Assembly: GCA_947471505.1 (NCBI GenBank)
Contig: CANIWM010000023.1
Location: 1-64,000, forward strand
DNA length: 64,000 bases
Reading direction: 5' to 3'
Origin: Chthoniobacteraceae bacterium
Lineage (GTDB): Bacteria; Verrucomicrobiota; Verrucomicrobiia; Chthoniobacterales; Chthoniobacteraceae
Below, one piece after another: positions 7,600 through 15,092 of this stretch. The notes below the pieces were generated by a model that was given only the letters and a program-made list of their open reading frames with translations, searched no databases and was not told the DNA's origin. The stretch's first letter is position 1, and each line of letters opens with the position of its first letter. Both the position numbers and the translations under genes were made by a program.

Positions 7600-9819
7600 G
7601 TGGGTGCCAATTATGCAAAGGTATTGCTCGATGATTCCGGAGGCCGAGCGTTCGACTACGGGGTGCCGGAAGGGCTCGCTGCGGTCGTAGGCTCGCGCGT
7701 CCGCGTGCCGGTGCGAATGCGGACGCTGCTCGGCACCATCATCGCACTTTCCGAGACGACGGAGGCTGATGGCGTAAGGATGATCTCGGAGCTGGTCGGC
7801 GATGAGCCTGCCTTGAGTCCCGGTCTCATCGGCCTGGCGCAGTGGATGGCGAATTACTATTGCTGCCCGCTTGAAGCGGCGATGAAGACGGTGCTGCCAA
7901 ACGTAATCCGCAAAGCGGAAGTGGGGCATAAAGTGCGGCTCTTTGCTCAGCTGGCGCGCGAAGTTTCCGACGAGGAACTCGCCGAACTGGAGAAGAAAGC
8001 GCCGAAGCAATCGGACGTGGTTTCCGTCCTCCGACAAGCGGCGAAACCTATCGCGGTCGCCGAGCTGTGCGAGCAGTGCGGAGTCGCGCATCAAACCGTG
8101 CAGACGATGGCAAAGAAAGGCTGGCTGGTCGTTGAGCCGGAGACGGTGGAGCGCGACCCATTTGGAAAAGAGCAGTTTGTTTCCAGCGGGAAGCTGGAGC
8201 TGAATGACGAGCAACGCACCGTCTTTGCGAGGGTCGCGGCGGCGATTGATGGATCTGTAGATGCAATGAAGCCCTTCCTCCTCCACGGCGTGACGGGCAG
8301 CGGGAAGACGGAGATTTACCTGCAAGGAATCGACCGCGCGCTGGAGCTGGGGATGGGCGCGATTTTACTCGTGCCGGAGATCTCCCTCACGCCGCAAACG
8401 GTCGAGCGTTTTAAGAGCCGCTTCGCAGCGACGAATCACGAGGTCGCCGTGCTGCACTCGCATCTCAGCGAAGGCGAGCGACACGATGAATGGCACCGCA
8501 TCCGCAGCGGCAAGGCGCGTATCGTCATCGGAGCAAGATCGGCCATTTTTGCGCCGGTGGAAAAGCTCGGCATCATCATCGTCGATGAGGAGCACGAGAA
8601 CACTTACAAGCAGGAGGAAATGCCCCGCTACCACGGGCGCGACCTCGCCGTGTTGCGCGGGCATTTGGAAAAGTGCGTCGTCGTCCTCGGCAGCGCCACG
8701 CCTTCGCTGGAGAGCGCTTACAACGCCCACATCGGCAAGTATGAGCTGCTGCAACTCACCATGCGCGTGGACGACCAAAAGATGCCGTTTATCCGCATCG
8801 TGGATATGCGGCTGGAAGCGAAAAAGTCGTCACCCATCATCAGCGACCCGCTCGCCAAAGCCATCACTTCGCGGCTGGAGAAAAAGGAGCAGGTCATCCT
8901 CTTCCTCAACCGTCGCGGCTTCTCCACCACGCTGCTGTGCAACAAATGCGGCTACGTCGCCGAGTGCCCGAATTGCTCCGTCTCGCTCACCTTTCACCGC
9001 GCGCAAAACCGCATCGTCTGCCACATGTGCGGACACCTCGCCGTCGCGCCGACGAAGTGCCCGGACTGCAAGGACCCCGGCATCAAATACAGCGGCACTG
9101 GCACCGAAAAGGTCGAGGACACCGTGCAGAAATTTTTCCCCACCGCCGTCGTAAAGCGCATGGACGCCGACGTGATGCAGAAGAAGGAAAGCTACCGCGA
9201 AGCCCTCGGAGCCTTCCGCGCGGGGAAAATAGACATTCTCGTCGGCACGCAGATGATCGCGAAAGGGCTGCACTTTCCAAACGTCACGCTTGTCGGAATT
9301 ATCAACGCCGACATGGGCCTGCACCTCCCCGATTTTCGCGCCAGCGAGCGCACGTTCCAGCTCCTCACGCAGGTCGCCGGACGCGCCGGACGCGGCGATG
9401 TCTCGGGCGAAGTCGTCGTGCAGAGCTACACGCCGTTTCACCCCGCCATCCAGTTTGCGCGGCATCACGACTTCGCGGGATTTTACGAGCAGGAGATCGA
9501 GTGGCGGGAAAAGATGGTGCAGCCGCCGTTCACGCATTTCGTGCTCATCACCGTCCGGTCGCCGCACGAAGAGCGGGCGAAACTCAGCATCGAGACGCTC
9601 CACCGCCGCCTCAAGGAAGTGCTGCCGCCGGGCGTCACGCTCGGCGAGCCCTCCCCTGCCCCGCTGGAGAAATCGCACGGCAACTTCCGCTTTCACCTCT
9701 CCCTCCGCTCCCGCGCCGTGCTGAAACTCAGCCGCGCCATCCGCGCCGTGCTGGATAAGAATCCGCTGCCCGAAGACGTCTTCGCCGTCGTGGATGTGGA
9801 CGCTCACCAGCTCATGTGA
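7600..9819 (+). CDS. priA: Primosomal protein N' (replication restart helicase PriA)
   Basis: A 739-residue DNA helicase that rebuilds replication forks at stalled or recombined DNA. The N-terminal DNA-binding region is followed by Walker A GVTGSGKT (about residues 229-236) and the DEEH box near residue 327. The eight-cysteine zinc-binding insertion starts CNKCGYVAECPNC near residue 447 and ends in CPDC near 490. Helicase motif VI lies in QVAGRAGRG. The start is GTG at 7600, which gives the conserved N-terminus; no better ATG exists in frame. It lies 48 bp upstream of lysA on the same strand. Confidence 0.96.
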   Translation: MGANYAKVLLDDSGGRAFDYGVPEGLAAVVGSRVRVPVRMRTLLGTIIALSETTEADGVRMISELVGDEPALSPGLIGLAQWMANYYCCPLEAAMKTVLPNVIRKAEVGHKVRLFAQLAREVSDEELAELEKKAPKQSDVVSVLRQAAKPIAVAELCEQCGVAHQTVQTMAKKGWLVVEPETVERDPFGKEQFVSSGKLELNDEQRTVFARVAAAIDGSVDAMKPFLLHGVTGSGKTEIYLQGIDRALELGMGAILLVPEISLTPQTVERFKSRFAATNHEVAVLHSHLSEGERHDEWHRIRSGKARIVIGARSAIFAPVEKLGIIIVDEEHENTYKQEEMPRYHGRDLAVLRGHLEKCVVVLGSATPSLESAYNAHIGKYELLQLTMRVDDQKMPFIRIVDMRLEAKKSSPIISDPLAKAITSRLEKKEQVILFLNRRGFSTTLLCNKCGYVAECPNCSVSLTFHRAQNRIVCHMCGHLAVAPTKCPDCKDPGIKYSGTGTEKVEDTVQKFFPTAVVKRMDADVMQKKESYREALGAFRAGKIDILVGTQMIAKGLHFPNVTLVGIINADMGLHLPDFRASERTFQLLTQVAGRAGRGDVSGEVVVQSYTPFHPAIQFARHHDFAGFYEQEIEWREKMVQPPFTHFVLITVRSPHEERAKLSIETLHRRLKEVLPPGVTLGEPSPAPLEKSHGNFRFHLSLRSRAVLKLSRAIRAVLDKNPLPEDVFAVVDVDAHQLM

Positions 9820-9867
9820 GGGCTGGACACGCACGCTGCGATTCCCCATCTTCCGCGCCCTTTTTCC

Positions 9868-11142
9868 ATGAAGCACGACACCGCATTTATCCGCTCCATC
9901 GCCGCCAAAGTCGGCACGCCGTTCTGGCTCTACGACGCTGGCGTCATCCGTCAACGCATCGCCGACATTCAGTTCATGTCCAGCGCACCAAATGTGCAGG
10001 CGCGCTTCGCCATGAAGGCATGTCCTGCCACAAAAGTGCTGCGCGAAATGGCGGCGGCGGGCATCTGGATTGACGCCGTCTCCGGCAACGAAGCCCTCCG
10101 CGCTCTCCGCGCTGGGCACGCTTCGGGGAACACTCCGCCTGTCGTCTGCTTCACCGCCGATGTGTTTCGCGACAATGCGCTGGACGTTGTTTTAAAGAAC
10201 GGACTGCTCCCGAATATCGGCTCGCCCGGCATGGTGCAGCAGCTCCGGGCGGCAGGCTACGCGGGCCCCGTGAGCTTGCGCGTGAATCCCGGCTTTGGCC
10301 ACGGGCATGTGAACACTTGCGACACCGGCGGGCCGTCCTCGAAGCACGGCATCTGGTATCAGCGCATCATCACCGCGCGTGATGCCGCAGTGAGTGCGGG
10401 GATGCGCGTCGTCATGCTCCACTCGCACATCGGCAGCGGACCCAAGCACCAGGAGCTCCACGACAATCTCGAGCGTCTCGCCACGGAGTTCGCAGAGATG
10501 GTTCCTCTTTTCCCCGATGTGGAAGCCGTCAGTCTAGGCGGCGGTATCCCGCACAACTACCGCGACCCAGCGGCGCAAATCGCCATCGAGCCGCTGCGCG
10601 ATCTTTTTACCCGATGCCAGCAGCGCATCAGCGCAGCGGCGAAACGGACTATCCGCCTCGAAATCGAACCGGGCCGTTACTACGTCGCACCGGGCTGCAC
10701 GCTCATCACGCAGGTCCACGACGTCAAAGAAACCACCACAAACGAGAAAGGCGCGGGAGCCACGTTCGCGATGGTGGATGCGGGCTTCGTGGACCTCGTC
10801 CGTCCGGCGATGTATGGCAGCTACCACCGCATCGAAATCCTCGACTCCACCGCCGAGCCCGAGCCCATCGTCCTCGCCGGACCGCTGTGTGAAAGCGGCG
10901 ACGTCTTCACCCGAGGTGGTGCCGACGAGGAACTCCAGCCACGCATGTTGCCCCGCCCGAAAGTCGGCGACCTCGTGGCCATCTACGACGCCGGCGCTTA
11001 CGGCGCCGCGATGAGCAGCAACTACAACTCCATCGGTCGCGCCCCACAAGTGTGGGTCGAGCCCGACGGCACATGCGAGCTCATCAGCCGCCGCGAGACG
11101 CTCGACGACCTCCTAAAAGCCGAGACGAGCGAGCGGTTGTAA
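9868..11142 (+). CDS. lysA: Diaminopimelate decarboxylase
   Basis: A 424-residue fold-type III PLP enzyme for the last step of lysine synthesis (meso-diaminopimelate to lysine). The PLP lysine is K50 in RFAMKACP. The HSHIGSG and LGGGIPHNYRDP glycine loops bind the phosphate. The C-terminal barrel has CESGDVF and AYGAAMSSNYNS, as in LysA, where the tyrosine contacts substrate and PLP. Other members of this decarboxylase family (ornithine, carboxynorspermidine) are less likely, given the C-terminal motifs and length. Only 48 bp separate it from priA, so co-transcription is possible. Confidence 0.88.
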   Translation: MKHDTAFIRSIAAKVGTPFWLYDAGVIRQRIADIQFMSSAPNVQARFAMKACPATKVLREMAAAGIWIDAVSGNEALRALRAGHASGNTPPVVCFTADVFRDNALDVVLKNGLLPNIGSPGMVQQLRAAGYAGPVSLRVNPGFGHGHVNTCDTGGPSSKHGIWYQRIITARDAAVSAGMRVVMLHSHIGSGPKHQELHDNLERLATEFAEMVPLFPDVEAVSLGGGIPHNYRDPAAQIAIEPLRDLFTRCQQRISAAAKRTIRLEIEPGRYYVAPGCTLITQVHDVKETTTNEKGAGATFAMVDAGFVDLVRPAMYGSYHRIEILDSTAEPEPIVLAGPLCESGDVFTRGGADEELQPRMLPRPKVGDLVAIYDAGAYGAAMSSNYNSIGRAPQVWVEPDGTCELISRRETLDDLLKAETSERL

Positions 11143-11185
11143 AGGGCACTAGTTTTTAAGCCCGAAGTGTGCTTACTTTAGCCTC

Positions 11186-12574
11186 ATGAATAGCCACTTC
11201 ACTCGTCGAACGTTTCTCAAGGGCATCGGGGCAGTCGTCGCACTGCCGATGCTAGAGTCCTTCGCCGCCAACACGCCCGCGCCCATCCGCATGGCGCACC
11301 TTTATATGGCGAATGGAGTGCACCCCGACCAATGGACGCCCGTCGGCACGGGCCGCGACTTCCAACTCTCGCCCACGCTCGCGCCCTTGGCTGGAGTGAA
11401 AGACGACATCCTTGTCCTCAGCGAACTCTGGAACGCCGCCAGCAACACCGGCGACGGCCATTATGTCAAAACCAGCGGCTACCTCACCAGCACCACCATC
11501 ACTCGCACGACGGGCGACGCGCTGAACAGCAACGGCGTCTCCATGGACCAGCTCGCTGCGCGAAAAGTCGGCATCCTCACCCCGCTCCCATCGCTCGAAC
11601 TCGGGCTAGAGCCCCCCGCCACCGGAGTGGATACGAACGTCGGCTACACCCAGCTCTACGGCGCGCACATCGCCTGGAACCAGCCCACCATCCCGCTTTC
11701 TAAAGAGATCAGCCCACGGCAAGCGTTCGACCGCATGTTCCGCCCAAAAGCCACCACCTCTCGCGAAGCTGCCGACCTCGCTGCGGGCCGCGACCGCAGC
11801 GTCCTTGACCTCGTCTCCGCAGACGCCAAACGCCTCCAGCAAAAGCTCGGCAACGCCGACCGCGCCAAGCTCGACGAATACCTCGACAGCGTCCGCGCCG
11901 TAGAGCGCCGCATCGAGTGGGACGCCAAGCGCCAGCGCGAAACCGTCCTCGGCGACGCCACCGCCCGCGCCGCCATCGAGGCACTCGGACGCCGCGTGGA
12001 TGCCTACAGCGACCCCGCCAGCGCCAGCGAACGCCAAGGCGACCACACCGAGCACGCCCGCCTAATGCTCGACCTCATGGCCCACGCCTTTTGGACGGAT
12101 ACCACGCGCATCTCGACGTTCATGTTTGGCAACGCCGTCAGCGGGCGCAGCTTCGCATTTCTCGGCGCAGGCTTCGGCGGGCACCACGAGACTTCGCACC
12201 ACGAGAACAAAGCCGAAAAACTCGCCATGTACCAGCGCATCAACCAATGGCACGTCGAGCAATACGCCTACCTCATCGAGAAGCTCCGCAGCATCCGCGA
12301 AGGGCAAGGGACACTCCTCGATAACTGCATGATTACCCTCGGAGCCGGGATGCGCGACGGCAACGCCCACAGCCCGAAGAACCTCCCCATCATCCTCGCA
12401 GGCCGCGCTGGCGGCACCATCGCGACAGGCCGCCACATCGCCTACGCTCCCAAGACCCCGCTCGCAAATCTCTGGCGCGGAATGCTCCGCCGCATCGACA
12501 CCCCCGTGAACGAATTCGCCGACAGCACAGGCGAACTCGCGGGCCTCGACGACCCGAACTACAAGGGCGCGTAA
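11186..12574 (+). CDS. DUF1552 Tat-exported protein
   Basis: A 462-residue protein with a twin-arginine signal (TRRTFLKGIGAVVALPMLES). The body is a DUF1552 domain: LYMANGVHPDQWTP, LSELWNAA, SMDQLAARK, and a C-terminal GHHETSHH with NLPIILAGRAGG. DUF1552 proteins are abundant in Planctomycetes and Verrucomicrobia and usually sit beside a cytochrome-type DUF1592/DUF1587 partner. Their function is unproven; an alkaline-phosphatase-like or sulfatase-like fold has been suggested for the related DUF1501 group. Here no DUF1592 partner is adjacent, which is unusual. It is expected in the periplasm. Confidence 0.88.
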   Translation: MNSHFTRRTFLKGIGAVVALPMLESFAANTPAPIRMAHLYMANGVHPDQWTPVGTGRDFQLSPTLAPLAGVKDDILVLSELWNAASNTGDGHYVKTSGYLTSTTITRTTGDALNSNGVSMDQLAARKVGILTPLPSLELGLEPPATGVDTNVGYTQLYGAHIAWNQPTIPLSKEISPRQAFDRMFRPKATTSREAADLAAGRDRSVLDLVSADAKRLQQKLGNADRAKLDEYLDSVRAVERRIEWDAKRQRETVLGDATARAAIEALGRRVDAYSDPASASERQGDHTEHARLMLDLMAHAFWTDTTRISTFMFGNAVSGRSFAFLGAGFGGHHETSHHENKAEKLAMYQRINQWHVEQYAYLIEKLRSIREGQGTLLDNCMITLGAGMRDGNAHSPKNLPIILAGRAGGTIATGRHIAYAPKTPLANLWRGMLRRIDTPVNEFADSTGELAGLDDPNYKGA

Positions 12575-12583
12575 GCCCCGCAG

Positions 12584-13654
12584 CTAGTTCAGGATCGCGG
12601 TGCCGGTGCTATCGCAGACGCGGAGTTGAAACTCCCACTCCACCGTCCATTGCTCCGTCTGCTCGTTCTGGCAGGCTTTCACGAGAATGGTGTTCGCTCC
12701 CTTCTTCAGATGCGCCTTCATCGTGTATTGGTCCATCTTTTGCCCACGATGATACTCGTCGCGGCTGAAGAGCAGTTCCCCATTTAGCCACACCTTCCAC
12801 GCATTCTTGCAGCCCAGCCGCAGTTCGGCCTCGCGCTCGGTCGCGGAGTCGAAGGTCGTCACGGCGTAGGCGGTGACTTCCTTTTTCGCGCCGAGTGGTT
12901 TGTTGATGTCGAGCTTCCCGTAATCGTCCGCGCTCTCGACAGGCTGCCACTTCACCTGCCCGTTTTTACCGTCGTAGGTGGCGTCGAGCATCACTTCCTT
13001 TTCCGGCGGGAAAACGGTGTCGAAGCCTTTGCGCTCGGTGTTGTCGAAAGGGCCGATCACATTCCACTTCATGAGGAATCCGAAGTGGCGCGGCAGGTCC
13101 ACTTTCACCCCGAGTTTCTCCAACGCCGAGGCGATGACTTTCGTCTGATCCTCATCGCGCACGGCTTCCAGCGCCTTCGTGTAAAGCGCCTTCGCATCCC
13201 CGCTCTTCGCCGCGTCGATGACTCGCTGGACCGCCCCGCGCCGCAACGCTTGCACCGGGTCGCTAATCAGCGAGGGCTCCACTGTGTCCGCAGCCGCCGC
13301 ATCGGCCTGCCGCAGGAGGTCAAACGCCAGCACGCGCGCCGCCGCCGGATGCGACGTGTCTTTTAGAAAAGCGAGCGAGGGTGCCGCTGCGTCCGCCTTT
13401 CTCTCCGCGCCGGAAACAATCGCATCCCCCGCCAGCCGCAGCCAATTATCCGCCACGGGATTTCCCTTCCCCGCTGCCGCGAGTAGCGCAGGGATAGCGG
13501 ACGTCCCCACATTTACCACCTCGCGCCACGCGGCACTAGCGGCGTCGTTCCCCTTCCCTTCGCGACCCACAGAAGCGAGCGCTTTTACAGATTCATCGAG
13601 CCCGGCGTGGAGTGGAACGGCGGCGGCGAGCATGGCAGCAAAGACGAGTTTCAT
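12584..13654 (-). CDS. Secreted HEAT-like protein with C-terminal beta-sandwich domain
   Basis: A 356-residue protein. I place the start at MKLVFAAMLAAAVPLHA, a clear signal peptide; a longer frame adds 12 residues before it. Residues 20-195 are alanine-rich helical repeats (IPALLAAAGKG, VQALRRGAVQRVID), like HEAT or Armadillo solenoids. From about residue 205 (NVIGPFDNTERKGFDTVFPPE) a jelly-roll-like domain follows, with WKVWLNGELLFSRDEYHRGQ and GANTILVKACQNE. I associate that pattern with exported carbohydrate-binding or PA14-like modules of planctomycetes and verrucomicrobia. No catalytic motif is visible, and the ligand is unknown. It converges on the DUF1552 gene with only about 10 bp between the stops. 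Confidence 0.7.
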   Translation of the reverse strand: MKLVFAAMLAAAVPLHAGLDESVKALASVGREGKGNDAASAAWREVVNVGTSAIPALLAAAGKGNPVADNWLRLAGDAIVSGAERKADAAAPSLAFLKDTSHPAAARVLAFDLLRQADAAAADTVEPSLISDPVQALRRGAVQRVIDAAKSGDAKALYTKALEAVRDEDQTKVIASALEKLGVKVDLPRHFGFLMKWNVIGPFDNTERKGFDTVFPPEKEVMLDATYDGKNGQVKWQPVESADDYGKLDINKPLGAKKEVTAYAVTTFDSATEREAELRLGCKNAWKVWLNGELLFSRDEYHRGQKMDQYTMKAHLKKGANTILVKACQNEQTEQWTVEWEFQLRVCDSTGTAILN

Positions 13655-13782
13655 GCCGCGCTGGATACGCAACCGCGCTCGCTGCGTCACGCTAGGAATT
13701 GGGGATACCGAGAGTCCGCCGACTGATTGTAACCCACATTTCGTTCGCCAGCGAAAGGCTCGCGGTATTCAGTTCCCCCGCC

Positions 13783-14199
13783 ATGAAACTGCACACACTC
13801 ATCGTAGCCGCTCTTCTATTTACGCCGCTCGCTTTCGCCGAGGACAAGAAACCCGAGGAACCCGCAAAGCCCGCCGAGCCTGTTGCCGAGAAGGTCTTCG
13901 CGCCCACAGCGCTCGAAGAACTCAAGCCGATGAAGGGCAAGAAAGTCATCATCGAAGGCCCCATCGTCGTCCAAGGCGAAAACAAGTCGGGCTCAATTCG
14001 CTATTTGAACTTCACGGCAAAATTCCGCGAGTCCGTGTCGCTCACCTTTTTCACCAGCGGGGCCGACAACAAGTTCACCAAGGAAAAGCTCGCCGAGTTT
14101 GTCGGCAAGAAAGTCCGCGTGACCGGCGAGCTGGGCGAGTTCAACGGCTCGCTGCAAATCAAAGTGACCTCGCTCGACCAGCTCAAAATCGTCGAATGA
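13783..14199 (+). CDS. Small secreted protein, possible OB-fold
   Basis: A 138-residue protein with a signal peptide (MKLHTLIVAALLFTPLAFA) and a Pro/Glu/Lys-rich linker (DKKPEEPAKPAEPVAEK). A domain of about 85 residues follows with the strand pattern KKVIIEGPIVVQGENKSG, then VGKKVRVTGELGEF and SLQIKVTSLDQLKIV. The 'K.V.VEG.V......G....LNF' plus 'GK.V.V.G....' pattern resembles OB-fold proteins (tRNA_anti-like or YdeI-like). Its stop overlaps the ATG of the S1/P1 nuclease gene (ATGA), so the two are co-translated. This suggests a helper in periplasmic nucleic-acid handling, which is inference. Confidence 0.65.
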   Translation: MKLHTLIVAALLFTPLAFAEDKKPEEPAKPAEPVAEKVFAPTALEELKPMKGKKVIIEGPIVVQGENKSGSIRYLNFTAKFRESVSLTFFTSGADNKFTKEKLAEFVGKKVRVTGELGEFNGSLQIKVTSLDQLKIVE

Positions 14200-15092
14200 A
14201 CCGGGTGCTCCTTTTCGCAGCCTGCACTCTCACCGCCCGCGCTTGGGACCCTGCTGGGCACATGCTCGTGGGGCAAATCGCCTGGGAATTTATGACGCCT
14301 GCCGCTCGTGCCAAAGCAGCGGAATTAGTGGCGAAGATTGACGGCAAGTTTAATGGCGGCCAGCCGTATCACTTCGTCACCGTCGGCTGCTGGATGGACG
14401 ACCTCCGCTCGCTGCCGAAGAAAGATTATTCGTGGAGCAAATGGCACTACGTGGATGCCGAGAAGACCGCAGACGGCACCGCATTCAAACTCCCCGAACC
14501 GCCGCACGTCGTCTCCGCGATTGGCGATTCGCTGAGCATCCTCAAAGACTCCGCCGCAACGCCAGAGAAGCGCGCCGAGGCGCTCGGGCAGTTGATTCAC
14601 TGGGTCGGCGATGTCCACCAGCCGCTCCACGCGACGACTTGGAACAACGACCGTGGCGGCAACTCGTATCTCATCTACGGCGTCCCCTTCAGCGACCTCT
14701 TCGTCGGGCAAACATCAAACCTGCATTCTTATTGGGACAAGGCGTTCCGCTTCGACGCCGCCGACGGCAAGATCATCGAAGCATGGAAATCCGCCGACCG
14801 CCCAAAAGCCCCCGGCGATGGCACCATCGCCGAGCACGCGAAAGAACTCATCGCAGCCCTCCCAACCTCCGATCTGGACGAACTCAAGCTCCCCAAAAAC
14901 GCCGAGGCTTGGGCGCGAGAAAGCCACATCATCGGCTGCACCAAAGCCTATCCGCCGGGCGATCACCCCACCGACACCGAAGTGCGCAAGCTCGACCCCG
15001 AGTGGGTAAAAACCACCCGCAAACTCGCCGAGCGCCGCATCGTCATCGCCGGCCACCGCCTCGCCACGCTGCTGAACGACGCGCTGCAATAG
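14196..15092 (+). CDS. S1/P1-type nuclease
   Basis: A 298-residue secreted zinc nuclease. The signal peptide (MNRVLLFAACTLTARA) is predicted to be cut before WDPAGHMLVGQIA, placing the conserved N-terminal Trp as a zinc ligand, as in S1/P1 nucleases. Other typical ligand motifs are HYVD, LGQLIHWVGDVHQPLHA (His and Asp), and GNSYLIYG with NLHSYWDKAF. These enzymes degrade single-stranded DNA and RNA and release 5'-nucleotides, here probably for scavenging in the periplasm or outside the cell. The stop directly abuts the stop of the convergent downstream gene, leaving no intergenic base. Confidence 0.92.
   Translation: MNRVLLFAACTLTARAWDPAGHMLVGQIAWEFMTPAARAKAAELVAKIDGKFNGGQPYHFVTVGCWMDDLRSLPKKDYSWSKWHYVDAEKTADGTAFKLPEPPHVVSAIGDSLSILKDSAATPEKRAEALGQLIHWVGDVHQPLHATTWNNDRGGNSYLIYGVPFSDLFVGQTSNLHSYWDKAFRFDAADGKIIEAWKSADRPKAPGDGTIAEHAKELIAALPTSDLDELKLPKNAEAWARESHIIGCTKAYPPGDHPTDTEVRKLDPEWVKTTRKLAERRIVIAGHRLATLLNDALQ

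Noticed and set aside
8830-10119. 429-codon minus-strand ORF across priA and lysA
   Set aside because: It spans two well-supported genes on the opposite strand.
13218-14195. N-terminal extension of the S1/P1 nuclease frame
   Set aside because: It runs antisense to the HEAT-like protein and then through the OB-like gene in another frame. The nuclease has its own signal peptide at 14196.
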